Origin: Prorocentrum cordatum
Lineage: Eukaryota; Sar; Dinophyceae; Prorocentrales; Prorocentraceae
Length of the DNA: 64,000 bases
Reading direction: 5' to 3'
NCBI GenBank assembly: GCA_963575745.1
Contig: CAUYUJ010018648.1
Span: forward strand, 108,831 to 172,830
The notes under the pieces were generated by a model that saw only the letters and a program-made list of their open reading frames with translations, had not been told where the DNA came from and made no database searches. Positions 1 to 11,860 of this stretch are shown here, in pieces. The position numbers were made by a program, and so were the translations under genes. How positions within the stretch are numbered: the first letter of the stretch is position 1; each line of letters opens with the position of its first letter.

Positions 1-789
1 AGCCCTGGCCAGATGGTCCGTGTGTGCGACCTGATTCTTGATGAGGGCGATACAGTGGAAGCCCATGCCAAGAAACACCCTGCTTCCCTCCAGGGTGCCC
101 TGGGTTTCTTGGGTTTCGATGGCTCTCCGATGGAGAAAGCGCGACGTCCCCACACCAAGAATCAGTAGACGTCCTGGGGTCTCAGGGTTGGGTTTCTTGC
201 GGAAGGTTTCTGGTGGCCGAGCTCCTGCTGTACTCTCTGCAGCTGCCTCCTCGAGGAGGGGGAGGAGGCAACGTTTGGCCCGATGGAAATGTTGGTCAAT
301 CCTCCCGTGAGTACGAAAACCACGACAACAAACTACAGGTCGACCCGACATCGACAACTTTGGGCGCACTAGGTGGGAGATGCCGCTTGCTGACATGGTC
401 TCGAGACGCAGGTGGGGTTTTCAACTCGACATCGCAAGTGAAGTAAGCTTACGCAGAAGAAGGAGGAACGTGTTTTGCTACGGGGGATCCCAGGGCGGGA
501 AGCTCAACCGCTTCTGCCATGCCTGCAGTTGGAGAAAACACGCCAATTTCGAACTGCACAGTAGGCGCATTTCACAAGTGCAGCAAAGATGCGAGGGCTT
601 GCTCGAATCAGCGTGAGCCAAGCACACAGGGATTGATTTGCGGGTCTCTAAGCAGCATCCATGTAAGAGACCCACCACTGAAAAAATTGTTTTGTTCCAA
701 AAGGGTTAGCCCATTATGTAGTGGGTTTGACAGGTATTTGAAGCAAACTCGGACGAGGCAGGAGGCAGCAGGCGTCTTGCTGAGCAGAT

Positions 790-1680
790 TTATGGTCCCG
801 GACAGTCCCCTGGCAGCTCGGTAGCTGGTCGCCCGAAGATGGCTCTGCCCTCGAGGTGCGATGCTTTTTTACGGATGGGCGGCAGCACTGCGTGGGAGGC
901 CCGGGTACGAGGCGGCCTTTCGGTGGGCACGGTTCCATTGGCTGCGAGATGTGGCCCAGGCACGCGATGCACAGGAACAATGGTGACGTCAGAGTCCCAG
1001 GCATCCAGTCGTAAGGTTACAGTCAACCCGCACAGTAATGATTTGCAACCTTCCCAAGGGTACCCTTGCATCCTGACGCTTCGGTCTATCCTCAGCCTTA
1101 GCGACTTTCGCTGGCCGCGCCCCGCTCGAAAAGCTTCGAAATGAGATTCCAAGGCCCTCGCATCCTTCTCGCGCATCCTTATGATACGGGCCGACTGTAG
1201 GTGAGGCGTTCCATCTACCGTGACAATGGCATCCCTTTGCCTTGCCCCTGACAAAGCTAGCAGCACGCTTGTTCTACTGGTCTTGGGCTTGAAGCCCAGC
1301 TCGCAGCAGGCAGCGAGCATTGCCTCCAAGGTTCGCGAAGATCCTCGTCCTGCAGTTGCGACCCAAGGCGTGCCACAAAACATTGGGCTAGATCGTCACC
1401 GAACAGTGCACTGAGATCCTGGTGTTACACTTCTTCGGGGGTGGCAAATGCAACAGTTCCCTCGGGCAGCGGTCCCACAATGTCTTACATGCCAGTGGAA
1501 GCTTGGACCTTTTCCACAAACTCAAGATGCACTTTGCGGAAAACAGCGTAAGATATGTCAGTTGCCCAATGCTTGGACGCGAGCACATTTTGGGAACAAG
1601 GTGTGGGGCGTGGGCCACCCTCCAGAAGGGCCCCCCGCCAAGATTCTTGAACCACTCTCGGCTCGCTGCTCAAAGAGAGG
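790..1680 (-). pseudogene. LINE reverse-transcriptase relic (copy A)
   Basis: Minus-strand remnant of a non-LTR retrotransposon RT. In translation order it shows a motif-B-like stretch with RKVHLEFVEKVQAS at about 1490-1540, the catalytic motif-C-like FGDDLA at about 1394-1411, then a motif D/thumb-like segment (CELGFKPKTSRTSVLLALSG, about 1250-1310) and a basic thumb/connection region to 790. Frame changes and in-frame stops break it: FGDDLA lies in one frame and the following segment in another. It is therefore a dead copy. The same relic, with the same breaks, recurs at 4346-5236, so the damage predates the segmental duplication. RT family assignment rests on motif order; the clade is not known. 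Confidence 0.65.
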
Positions 1681-1737
1681 TCGCACCTGTAGTGGCGCTT
1701 TCCTTCCCAAGTAGGATGGGAGGGATGGTATGGTGGT

Positions 1738-1873
1738 GAGGGCCTCCTCCTCTTCCTCCTCTTCTTCCTTCGCCCATTCCCCCTCTCCTATTGTCGATGC
1801 TCCTTCTCCTCCTCGTTCTCGTCGATCCTCCTCCTCCTCCTCCTCCTCCTCCTCCTCCTCCTCCTCCTCCTCC
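1738..1873 (+). repeat. (TCC)n microsatellite
   Basis: Interrupted then pure TCC repeat. Copy B has a shorter TCC/poly-C tract here followed by the assembly gap and (CACACG)n, so this slot differs between the duplicates. Confidence 0.95.
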
Positions 1874-1889
1874 AGGCTCCGTGCACGCG

Positions 1890-2984
1890 CTGGCCCCCCC
1901 ACACTGCGGAGTCCCTCAGGAGAGGCCGCGACGAGCAATGGGGGCAGCCAGGTCTCCCTGTCCTACGGCTTCGCCCCCGACAAGAAGAATGGGCAGCCAG
2001 GTCCAGGAGGCCGTCGCCTCGCGCATTGTATGTGCAGCTGGTGGAGAGCAGTGGTGCGCGGCGGTCCTTTGAGAGGGGGGGCGTTCCGCCCGCCCGAGTG
2101 GGCTTTCGCCGCAAGGGGCCGCCGCCGCGAACACTTGATGCTGGCGACGAGAATAGTGGCATGTAAGGGACACAGCGCTGGCCAGCCAATGCTGCACGAG
2201 AGCTACGACGCCACCAGCGCCCTCGGCTGCGGCGACAAGCAGCAGATCGAGCAGGGCGCCCGCATCCGCCTGGAGACGGCAGCCGATGTGGAGTTCGTCG
2301 CGGCCATCTCTCAGAAGAGGAGGCAGGCGCTGACGGTTGTCGTCCCAGGTGCGGACAAAGAGGTGGCGATCAATAGCGGCATTGGGGGCTTCATGGGCGA
2401 TGCAAGTGGGCCTTGGTAGACCAGGCGGCATTGCGGGTGCGATGCTGATCGACTTCGACCCCCGCCTACCGACGATCGACGCGAGCCTGGGCTGCTTCAT
2501 GGACGACATCTTCAAGACGCAATTGGTTTCGTCAGATATTCGCAAGGCCGCGGAAGTGGTGGCCTGCCCCCGGAGGAATGACGTAGGCTTGGATCAAGCA
2601 CTGGCGACACGTAAGTATGGACAGAACAGGTCAAAACAAGATGTGGTGGTATGTTTGGGATCCAGACAGCTGGTCAGACAAAGTATTGCAGCGCTCGCGC
2701 GAAGCGGGTGCAGAAGTGGCTATGAGTTGAAGCACTTGGGGGCCTGGTTCAACGCGGTGGGGTCGAACTCTACCGAGCTTAAGGCGCGATTGGCGGGTAT
2801 CAACAAGGGCTGGTCCAGGGCTTCTGGCACGCGACGGCCCCCAAGCGCGTGGGGCGGCTGATGTTCATATCGTTGGTGAGCGGGGCGGGGCGGCGCTGTC
2901 GGGCACAGTATCTTTTTGCTGGAATGATTCCGAAGCTCGACAGATTTGCGGATCGATTTCGAGGAAGCTGAGATCTATGATGGG
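1890..2984 (+). pseudogene. LINE RT fragment, deletion derivative (copy A)
   Basis: RT segment of the same LINE seen intact-length at 8220-9333. A motif-A-like YDATSALG lies at about 2197-2220, motif-B flank GGFMGDAS at about 2389-2411, motif-C-like CFMDDIF at about 2493-2513, and motif-E-like LKHLGAWF at about 2728-2752. Relative to the copy at 8220 it has lost about 46 bases after GGFMGDAS, which destroys the frame, and the whole upstream endonuclease. It ends at 2984 where homology to copy B stops. Non-functional. Confidence 0.7.
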
Positions 2985-3084
2985 CCGCGATGTTCTCAGC
3001 ATCGCACTGGGGATCCCCTGGCCTCCAGAGGTCGGGGCTCAAGAGGCGGGGGTTATATGCAGACGGTGGTCAGTCAGAGCGCCG

Positions 3085-3235
3085 GATCTCGCGGGGTCCT
3101 GCAGGGCCAGGGTTGCATTAACCCGGGCTCGGTTGCAGGATCCTGCAGGATCCTGCAAGTTATTGCAGGATCCTGCAAAGCCTGACTGACCCCTGTCTGG
3201 ATTGACCCAGGTCAGGAGATCCCCCGAAGAGGCTG
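3085..3235 (+). repeat. CCTGCAGGATCC-rich dispersed repeat, copy 1
   Basis: Repeats of CCTGCAGGATCCTGCA-type palindromic units followed by GGATTGACCCAGGTCAG. A diverged copy with the same order (TCCTGCAGGA units, then GGATTGACCCGGGCCAG) is at 21590-21690. No coding function seen. It sits in the 2985-3410 junction between the two segmental duplicates. Confidence 0.7.
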
Positions 3236-4192
3236 GGGGAAAAGGTGCAGGATGTACATCTGCGATCGAGCAGGCGGTCTCATCACTTGGAGCACACGAG
3301 CAGCATGCGTGCCCGACTCTCTGGCGCGGGGAGGGGTAATTCTGCTGGGGCCAAGGAGCGCGCCAGACCCTGGTGCCTGCTGCGGCCGCAGTGTGCGCTC
3401 GCCCGGAGGGAGCCCTGGCCAGATGGTCCGTGTGTGCGACCTGATTCTTGATGAGGGCGATGCCGTGGAAGCCCATGCCAAGAAACACCCTGCTTCCCTC
3501 CAGGGTGCCCTGGGTTTCTTGGGTTTCGATGGCTCTCCGATGGAAAGCGTGGCGTCCCCGCGCCAAAAATCAGTGGACGTCCTGGGGTCTCAGGGTTGGG
3601 TTTCTCGTGGAGGGTTTCTGGTGGCCGAGCCCCTGCTGTGTTCTCCGCATCGCCTCCTCGCCGGGCCGATGCTCAGTGGTAATCCGGGCCCTGAGGCAAG
3701 GTTTGGTCCGATGGAGATGTTGGTCAATCCTCCCATGAGTACGAAAACCACGACAACAAACTACAGGTCGACCCAACATCGACAACTTTGGACGCAGTAG
3801 GTGGGATATGCCACTTGCTCACATGGTCTCGAGACACAGGTGGGGTTTTCAACCTGACATCGCAAGTGAAGTAAGCTTGCGCAGAAGAAGGAGGAACGTG
3901 TTTTGCTACGGGGGATCCCAGGGCGGGAAGCTCAACCGCATCTGCCATGCCTGCAGTTGGAGAGAACACGCCAATGACGAACTGCACAGTAGGCGCATTT
4001 CACAAGTGCAGCAAAGATGCGAGGGCTTGCTCGAATCAACGTGAGCCAAGCACACAGGGATTGATTTGCGGGTCTCTAAGCAGCATCCATGTAAGAGACC
4101 AACCATTGAAAAAACTTGTTTCAGAAGGGTTAGCCCATTATGTAGGGGGTTTGACCGGTACTTGAAGCAAACTCGGACGAGAGGAGGCTCAT

Positions 4193-4325
4193 GCACCACG
4201 AGGCGTGCCACAATCTGGAGTCGGTTGATGAGGCGGTGGGGTCGTGGATACCTGATGCAGGATGCAGGCGTGCCACAATTTGGAGTCGTGGTGGGGTGGC
4301 CTGGACACCTGATGCAGGAGGCAGT
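4193..4325 (+). repeat. short tandem duplication unique to copy B
   Basis: Two copies of a unit of about 65 bp beginning GGCGTGCCACAAT and ending CCTGATGCAGGA, absent from the matching place in copy A (about 765). Confidence 0.85.
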
Positions 4326-4345
4326 AGGCGTCTTGCTGAGCAGAT

Positions 4346-5236
4346 TTATGGTCCCGGGCAGTCCCCTGGCAGCTCGGTAGCTGGTCGCCCGAAGATGGCT
4401 CTGCCCTCGAGGTGCGATGCTTTTTTACGGGTGGGCGGCAGCGCTGCGTGGGAGGCCGGGGTACGAGGCGGCCTTTCGGTGGGCGCGGTTCCATTGGCTG
4501 CGAGATGTGGCCCAGGCACGCGATGCACAGGAACAATCGTGACGTCAGGGTCCCAGGCATCCAGTCGTAAGGTTACAGTCAACCCGCGCAGTGATGATTT
4601 GCAACCTTCCCAAGGGTACCCTTGCATCCTGGCGCTTCGGCCTATCCTCAGCCTTAGCGACTTTCGCTGGCCGCGCCCCGCTCGGAAAGCTTCGAAATGA
4701 GATCCCAAGGCCCTCGCATCCTTCTCGCGCATCCTTATGATACGGGCCGACTGTAGGTGAGGCGTTCCATCTACCGTGACAATGGCAGCCCTTTGCCTTG
4801 CCCCTGGCAAAGCTAGGAGCACGCTTGTTCTACTGGTCTTGGGCTTGCAGCCCAGCTCGCAGCAGGCAGCGAGCATTGCCTCCAAGGTTCGCGAAGATCC
4901 TCGTCCTGCAGTTGCGACCCAAGGCGTGCCACAAAACATTGGGCTAGATCGTCACCGAACAGTGCACTGATATCCTGGTGTTACACTTCTTCGGGGGTGG
5001 CAAACGCAACAGCTCCCTCGGGCAGCGGTCCCACAATGTCTTAAATGCCAGTGGAAGCTTGGACCTTTTCCACAAACTCAAGATGCACTTTGCGGAAAAC
5101 AGCGTAAGATATGTCAGTCGCCCAATGCTTGGGCGCGAGCGCACTTTGGGAACAAAGCGCGGGGCGTGGGCCACCCTCCAGAAGGGCCCCCCGCCGAGAT
5201 TCTTGAACCACTCTCGGCTCGCTGCTCAAAGAGAGG
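4346..5236 (-). pseudogene. LINE reverse-transcriptase relic (copy B)
   Basis: Duplicate of the relic at 790-1680, with the same motif order (RKVHLEFVEKVQAS, FGDDLA, ELGCKPKTSRTSVLLAL) and the same frame breaks. The few substitutions between the copies do not restore a frame. Neighbouring TCC tract (5286-5408) lies upstream of it on its own strand. Non-functional. Confidence 0.65.
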
Positions 5237-5421
5237 TCGCGCCTTTAGTGGCGCTTTCCTTCTCAAGTAGGATGGGGGGGATGGTATGGTGGTGAGGGCC
5301 TCCTCCTCCTCCTCTTCTTCCTTCGCCCATTCCCCCTCTCCTATTGTCGATGCTCCTTCTCCTCCTCCTTATCGTCGATCCTCCCGCGTCTTCCCCCCCC
5401 CCCCCCAGGCTCCGTGCGCGC

Positions 5422-5521
5422 NNNNNNNNNNNNNNNNNNNNNNNNNNNNNNNNNNNNNNNNNNNNNNNNNNNNNNNNNNNNNNNNNNNNNNNNNNNNNNN
5501 NNNNNNNNNNNNNNNNNNNNN
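5422..5521. other. assembly gap (100 N)
   Basis: Exactly 100 N between a poly-C/TCC tract and a long (CACACG)n array. The size is probably a placeholder, so the true length of the repeat here is unknown. Confidence 0.99.
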
Positions 5522-6180
5522 ACACGCACACGCACACGCACGCGCACACGCACACGCACACGCACACGCACACGCACACGCACACGCACACGCACACGCA
5601 CACGCACACGCACACGCACACGCACACGCACACGCACACGCACACGCCCACGCACACGCACACGCACACGCACACGCACACGCACACGCACACGCACACG
5701 CACACGCACACGCACACGCACACGAACACGCACACGCACACGCACCCGCACACGCACACGCACACGCACACGCACACGCACACGCACACGCACACGCACA
5801 CGCACACGCACACGCACACGCAAACGAACACGCACACGCACACGCACACGCACACGCACACGCACACGCACACGCACACGCACACGCACACGCACACGCA
5901 CACGCACACGCACACGCACAGCACACGCACACGCACACGCACAGCACAACGCACACGCACACGCCACAAGCACACGGCACACGCACGCGCACACGCACAC
6001 GCACGCGCACAGCACACGCCACGCACATTGTACAGCACCGCACACGCACACGCACACGCACACGCACGCGCACACGCACACGCACACGCACACGCAAACA
6101 CGCACACGCACACGCACACGCACGCGCACACGCACACGCACACGCACACGCACACGCACACGCACACACACACACACGCA
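5522..6180 (+). repeat. (CACACG)n hexanucleotide array
   Basis: About 650 bases of CACACG units, nearly perfect to 5918 and then interrupted. It alternates purine and pyrimidine throughout. The long open frames here (Thr-His, Ala-His, Cys-Val repeats) are artefacts. Confidence 0.97.
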
Positions 6181-6359
6181 CGCACCGCACGCGCTGCGGA
6201 GCCCCTCAGGAGAGGCCGCGACGCAGCAATGGGGGCAGCCGCGCCCGTGGCGCAGCCATGGCCGCCCCCAGTGCGCACCCCCCCCCCCCCCCCCCTGCCA
6301 GGGGGCGGGCGCGCGCGCCAGGTGCTCTGGCGGCAGGCGCTGTGCGGGGCAGTGCTGGT

Positions 6360-7446
6360 GGGATGCGTGATGGCGGGCAGGGAGGGTTATGTGGCGACGT
6401 ACAAGCCGCAGAACCTGCTGTCAGCGTACAGGGTCGACGCGATCTCCAGCGCGCTGAAGGGAATTGGGGTCGTAGGTATGCCAGGCGCGGGCGTGAGGTC
6501 GTGGCGCGGCGAGCAGCGCCATCGAGGGCGGGCCCCGCACCATCATAGTGTACACTTCGGGTGGTCGAGAAGTGCGATGGTCAACAAAAGTCGTGGCTGC
6601 GCGGTCTTCCTGGCAAAGAAGTACTCCCATGATAGTAGTATCAGGGGAATCGTGCCGCCGCCCCCAGGCCTCGATGGTCGGGGCGGCCTCGTCTATGTTA
6701 GACCACGCCCCCCCCCCCCTCCGCCCTGGCGAGGCAAAACTGTGGAAGGCGACAGGCCGACACATCCCAGCATGGGCACGTGAGGAGCTCTTGCGGGCCC
6801 CACAGAGGTTCACGCCACCCATTCTGACGGATTTGTATCCCCTAGCCTTTGTCGGTATCGTGCAGATGATGAGGTGATTTGACCTTTTGGTGGTGAAAGG
6901 GAGACGTACTGCGGGCAGCTATTTCACGAATTGTTATGTCAGACGCATCTGACAGTAGCAAACACATATTGGGACACGGGAAATACTTACTTCGGAAGCC
7001 ATGGTGCGGCATCGCAGATCGACTTCCTGTGTGTTCCCCAATCAGCGAGGGGACTCATACAACGGGCATGCAACTGGAAGCGGACGGGGGAGCAGATTCG
7101 AGCGATGAACGGCGTGCTCGATCACATACCAATGGTAATGGAGTTCCACGCCATCGCGCCAGTGAGCCCCCGACCGCTACGTGAGAGATGGGGCCGTCAG
7201 CACTTGGCGGGCTGTGTGATGACTGGGGCGGGTAGAGAAGTATTCTTAGCGGATGCTCAGAAATGCTATAATAGAGAGTACACCTTCCTTGGTCCTTGGA
7301 TATTCTTGAATCGAGACCCACGGCGAGTGGACATGCAACGCTGGTCATGGCTACAATACGGAAGTTGGCATTGCATCACTTCTCGCAATAATCTATCATA
7401 CCACCCCACGAGCGTGAGCTGGAGGAGAAAAAGTGGGAGTACTTGA
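6360..7446 (+). pseudogene. LINE AP-endonuclease domain (broken)
   Basis: Plus-strand endonuclease region of a non-LTR retrotransposon. Residues typical of the AP-endonuclease fold are visible: VHFGWSRS followed by NKSRGCAVFL at about 6550-6620, a PPPPGLDGRGG segment at about 6658-6690, and the C-terminal pair SQIDFLCV with DHIPMVMEFH at about 7012-7150 that carries the usual Asp and His. Stops at 6781-6783 and before 6931 interrupt the same frame, so the protein cannot be made in one piece. Expected next are a linker and an RT, and both follow (7443, 8220). Function inferred from family motifs. Confidence 0.65.
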
Positions 7447-8063
7447 AGAAGCGTAAGGAGCTCATGACCCAGGCCGCATCGAGGGAGGTGGAGCGAGCCC
7501 AGTTGAACCCGAACATGACGGAGGTCAAGTGGTCGGGAGAGGCTATTCGCAGCTACGCTCGTGCCCTTCACTCCCTTCGGGGGCGACGGAATAAGGAGAG
7601 GCAGCAGTGCGCGGGGGCCGAGCTGAAGGAGGCACGGCGCATCCGCGACGTGAATATGGTCCCGGGACTTGCCCGATCACTAGCGAGAACGGGGATTGGG
7701 GTAACACATCGGAATTACCGTGCCCATGTTACGTGCAACCCAACGGCTGGTGAGTGGGCAGAGTGCTTGAGTCGGTCGGCCTTGGATGGTGGTCTCGAAG
7801 GACGGAGAGTCATGACGCCGCAGTGCCACAACTTGACGGATGAGTACTACACAGCGCTGCGTAACACGGATGAGTACGCCACCCCAGACAATTACGACGT
7901 GACGCAGGAGCACTTGAAGAGCGCCCAGAAGGATTTCATGATGACGCTGAAGGCCTTACGTCGCACCAAGATTGGAAAGTTTGCCCCATCGTGGTCGTGC
8001 CCGTCGGAGATCTTCAAAGTCCTGACAGCACCATCATGGATCAGCTCCACTCGGAGTACGTGA
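7443..8063 (+). pseudogene. LINE endonuclease-RT linker
   Basis: Open frame of 206 residues, basic and Ala-rich, ending in APSWSCPSEIFKVLTAPSW. It lies between endonuclease and RT as the linker and first RT motif do in LINEs, but in a different frame from either, so at least two frameshifts separate the parts. The frame changes again near 8040. No independent function proposed. Confidence 0.5.
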
Positions 8064-8219
8064 AGAAACCAGCTGGTCTCGGCTCTCGTCCCGCGTTCCA
8101 GGTGGGCCCCGGCCCGCGGGGGCCAGACCCTTACAAGAAGGAGCAGCTGGTCCACCTCGAGCAATATGGTGAACCTTGTCGGCGACTTTTAAGACTCGTG
8201 CTACGCGTTCGACGGGTGC

Positions 8220-10089
8220 GACAGCCCCCCCAGCAGGCCCCCTTGTCCTACGGCTTCGCCCCCGACAAGAAGAATGGGAAGCCAGGTTCAGGAGGCCGTC
8301 GTCTCGTGCATGGTATGTGCAGCTGGTGGAGAGCAGTGGTGCGCGGCGGTCTCTTGAGAGGGGGGGCGTTCCGCCCGCCCGAGTGGGCTTTCGCCGCAAG
8401 GGGCCGCCGCCGCGAACACTTGGTGCTGTCGACGAGAAGAGGGGCATGGGGGGGGGCACAGCGCTGGCCTGCCAATGCTGCACAAGAGCTGCGACGCCAC
8501 CAACGCCTTCGGCTGCGGCGACAAGCAGCAGATCGAGCATGGCGTCCGCGTCCGCCTTGAGACGGCAGCCGAAGAAGTCTCGGAGGAAGATGTGGAGTTC
8601 GCCACGGCCATCTCTCAGAAGAGGAGGCAGGCGCTGACGGTTATCGTCCCAGGACAAAGAGGTGGCGATCAATAGCGGCGCGGGGGGCTTCATGGGCGAT
8701 GCCTCCGAGCCCGAGCTCTTTATGTTCAATTACCACACAGCGGTCCAGAAGTGGGCCTTGGTAGACCAGGCGGCGACGGCGGGTGCGATGCTGATCGACT
8801 TCGACCCCCGCCTGCCGACGATCGACGCGAGCCTGGGCTGCTTCATGGACGACATCTTCAAGGCGCAGTTGGTTTCGTCAGATATTCGCAAGGCCGAGGA
8901 AGTGGTGGCCTGCTCCCGGAGGAATGACGTAGGCTTGGATCAAGCACTGGCGACACGTAAGTATGGACAGAACAGGTCAAAACAAGATGTGGTGGTATGT
9001 CTGGGATCCAGACAGCTGGTCAGACAAAGTACTGCAGCGCTCGCGCGCAGCGGGTGCAGAAGTGGCTATGAGTTGAAGCACTTGGGGGCCTGGTTCAACG
9101 CGGTGGGGTCGAACTCGACCGAGCTTAAGGCACGATTGGCGGCTATCAACAAGGGCTGGATGATGGTCCAGGGCTTCTGGTGCGCGACGGCCCCCAAGCG
9201 CGTGAAGCGGCCGATATGCATATCGTTGGTGAGCGGGGCGGCGCTGTCGGGCACTGTATCTTTTTGCTGGAGTGATTCCGAAGCTCGACAGATTTGCGGA
9301 TCGATTTCGGGGAAGCTGAGATCTATGATGGGGGGATTTTCGAGTATCCAAAACGACCATGTCAAAGTAATGAAGACCAGAGATGTATACAGATTTTGGA
9401 ACCTGGTGTCATTTTGCTTGGAAGCTACTCTCCAGCGGATTCGGATGTGGCAGGAGATTGCTCGCAGGCCGAGCAACCGTGCACATGTATTGGGTGTCTT
9501 CTTTGGCGAGATGAAGTGGGAAGCGACCAGTGCATATCGATGCCCGCCAACGCTCGTGGACCCGGGGCAGTTCAACAACGACGCTGTAATTCATCCTTGG
9601 GCGCGTCAGCTGCGACGTGATCTGGAGGTTCTCTGCGGCTACCTTGAGGCGGAGTCCTTTTCGCTGGCATGGGAGAGCCGCTCGCTGAGGGACCTGCTGT
9701 GGGACGAGGAGGTGAACGGCCTCTTTGTCTCCCTTGATCCGATGTGCTTGCGGAGCGCCTTCGCTGCTGTACAGTGGGCACCGCCAGACGCATTGGCGGC
9801 ATCAGTACCCGCAGCCTTGGATGATGAAAACAGCTGGGATGACCCTGAGGCCCTGAAGCTCACGTGTCAGATCAAAGGAGACCCAGAAGGCCCCATATGT
9901 GGTTGTACGTTCAAAACTCGGGCGGCCCTAGTAGCACATGCTTGCCAATCACGACAGCCAGGACATGGAGGACATAGTATGTTTCATGCACTCACACCTA
10001 GAAACGCATGTGTCAATTGTGGCACTACGTGCCAAACCAAAGCGGAAACATCACGACATCTCGCACGAGCATGGCACGCAGGGCGATGA
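8220..10089 (+). pseudogene. LINE reverse transcriptase with C2H2 zinc fingers
   Basis: RT core of the same element. A motif-A-like CDATNAFG (about 8487-8513) is in one frame. After a frameshift near 8655 a long frame runs 8662-10089 with motif B (GGFMGDAS then LFMFNYHTAV), catalytic motif-C-like CFMDDIF (about 8840-8860) and the RT-thumb-like LKHLGAWF (about 9076-9100). It ends in two C2H2 fingers: CGCTFKTRAALVAHACQ and CVNCGTTCQTKAETSRHL. A TGA at 10087-10089 ends the frame, and the reading frame stays open beyond it with a third finger. No ATG is found at the start of the 8662 frame, so it is a segment rather than a gene. Confidence 0.7.
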
Positions 10090-10138
10090 ATCATTCACAA
10101 TGCGGCGTATCCCTACGAGTTTCGAGACACACAAGATC

Positions 10139-10212
10139 GTTCGTGCACATTATGTCGTATAGAGTTCCCGAACTACGAGTTGCTCCGAAGCCATCTTTGC
10201 TCTCACCTGCCG
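10139..10212 (+). pseudogene. third C2H2 finger after an in-frame TGA
   Basis: In the same frame as 8662-10089, just past the TGA, bases 10141-10206 read CTLCRIEFPNYELLRSHL, a C2H2 finger continuing the spacing of the two upstream fingers. This shows that the TGA is an internal nonsense change and not the natural end. Confidence 0.65.
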
Positions 10213-10546
10213 CCGACGCAGGGGGGGAGGTCGATCGCGATTGTCAAGCCACGACCAGTACCATCCACTCCCAGACCCCGATACCGCAGCGCGGCGCCAG
10301 CCCAGGCCGACCGCCTCCGCGGGTCGGATATCAGATCGGCAGCTGGCCTATTCATCCCGCGCGCCCCCGCTGGTGCACCCGCGGGAGATGGGGGGCGATG
10401 GGGCAGGGGGACATGGACATCGAGAAGAAGGGCCGCTGGCGGCCCCACGCGGGGGCCTCATCGACCAGCACGCGGATTGGTGGGCAAGGATCCAAGCCAG
10501 AAGGAGCTTCTAGCAGCGCAAGCAGCAGAAGGACAGCCAGGGAGCA

Positions 10547-11248
10547 CGAGTGGCGCGCGGAGAAGCAGGAGGCGAGAGCTCGGCGCAGAGGCCGAGGGTC
10601 AGGAGAGGCGGCAGACGCCGCGCGGAGGCCAAGGAAAGGAAGCTGACGGTGAAAGACGCGGGCCTCAAGGAGCTCTTCCTGTACCTCTCGATGCTCGTGT
10701 CGCAGCTGGCGCAGCGATCCCGCGCGACGTGGGGCATCACCACGAGGACGGTGCTGCTGGAGGAGAAATCCGCCGTGATCAAGGCGATGCAGGGCGAGAG
10801 TCAGGACTTCTCCCAGATGGCGAACAACATGCGCTCGAAGTCAAAGGCGGTAACGGACACGGGCGCGTCGGTCGCCGGGGCGCACGACGCAGAGGCCGAC
10901 AATATCATGAAGGATCTACGGGTATTGGGACCGCCAGCTCCAGCCGTCTACTGCGCGATGGTGGAGGCGCTGACGAGAGAGGAAATCGGCAAGAGGAACA
11001 ACGATGTGATGGCGGCGTAGCTGGCGGAGATGGAGCAGGAGGCGCCGACGTACGTTCGCCTGTGCCGCCTGGAGAGCTGCAAGCAGACGGACATGCTGAA
11101 GGTGGTTTTCTCCCTCGACAGGACGGAGGTCGAGCTGCAGCTGATCGAGGCCTTCAGAGCGATGGGGGCGAACCCGACGGTGGGAGCGGCTCCGAGTGGG
11201 TACCTAGAGGACGAGATCTCTGCGTGGATCGACGTGCTGAAGGGCTGA
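10547..11248 (+). pseudogene. unrecognised LINE-associated C-terminal region
   Basis: One frame reads 10550-11020, meets a TAG at 11018-11020, and continues open to TGA at 11246-11248. The protein-like part begins ERKLTVKDAGLKELFLYLSM and ends with GAAPSGYLEDEISAWIDVLK; it is helical, mostly polar, with no known motif that I can name. It lies 0.4 kb after the zinc fingers and on the same strand, so I infer it to be the distal part of that LINE polyprotein, separated by a frameshift. It could instead be the 5' ORF of a second element. The TAG makes it non-functional as read. Confidence 0.4.
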
Positions 11249-11641
11249 CAGCTGCTGACCTACCAGCACTATGGCCAGATGCGGATGACGACGTACTGTT
11301 TTAGGGGTGGTACTTGGACTGAATGAGTTCGGGTTCGGAGCGCGGGCACCGCGCCTTGGCCATCGAGCTAGGGCGGTGCGGCTTCGCGCACCTGGTGGAT
11401 GATCCGCACGAGGGTGCGGACGGCGGACGTTCGCTTAGTTCGGCTCGCTCTTCTTCGCCTCCCTCCTGCCCTCGTCGGTCGCGGCCCTCGGCCCTCGCTC
11501 GGCTTGGCCCTCTCTCGGTCCCCCCCGCTCGGTCCCTTTCGGTCTTTTCGGTCCCCCGCTCGCGGGCTCGGTCTTGTGTGTAGTAGTATTTCTTTTTAGA
11601 GAGCGTAGTCGTTTTATGTATCGTCGAGCAGCCGAGAGCAA
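11249..11641. other. no gene seen; pyrimidine-rich
   Basis: Contains CTCGGTCC-type short repeats (11505-11575). Nothing coding recognised. Confidence 0.5.
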
Positions 11642-11735
11642 GCAAGCAAGCTCCTCCTCCTCCTCCTCCTCCTCCTCCTCCTCCTCCTCCCCTCCTCCTC
11701 CTCCCCTCCTTCTGCCCCCCCACCCCCTCGCCCCA
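11642..11735 (+). repeat. (TCC)n microsatellite
   Basis: TCC repeat lying upstream of the eS28 exon, probably inside the intron that precedes it. Confidence 0.95.
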
Positions 11736-11860
11736 CCGCCCCCTGCCGTCGCCGCTGCCGATGCCGCTGCCGCCGCCGCCGCTGACGCCTGCCGCCGCCG
11801 ACGCCCAGCGCCCGGCGCCTGGCGCCTGCCGCCACCGCCGCCGCGGGCGGCGCCGCGCAG

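Larger units (their letters stand above)
1..2984 (+). repeat. segmental tandem duplication, copy A
   Basis: Bases 1 onward match 3411 onward almost base for base (same LINE relic, same flanks, about 95% by eye). Homology resumes after the microsatellite: 1890-1950 matches 6185-6240, and 1955-2984 matches 8240-9333. Copy A lacks the roughly 2 kb of LINE endonuclease found in copy B (6240-8240) and ends at about 2984, where the two sequences diverge abruptly. Bases 1-789 contain no gene I can support. Confidence 0.9.
3411..9333 (+). repeat. segmental tandem duplication, copy B
   Basis: Second, longer copy of the 1-2984 segment. It differs by a 68-bp tandem insertion at 4193-4325, by a (CACACG)n tract with an assembly gap replacing the TCC tract, and by retaining LINE endonuclease and linker sequence (6240-8240). 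Confidence 0.9.

Noticed and set aside
5286-6783. Long His-Ala, Thr-His and Cys-Val open frames
   Set aside because: Produced by (CACACG)n and the N gap on both strands.
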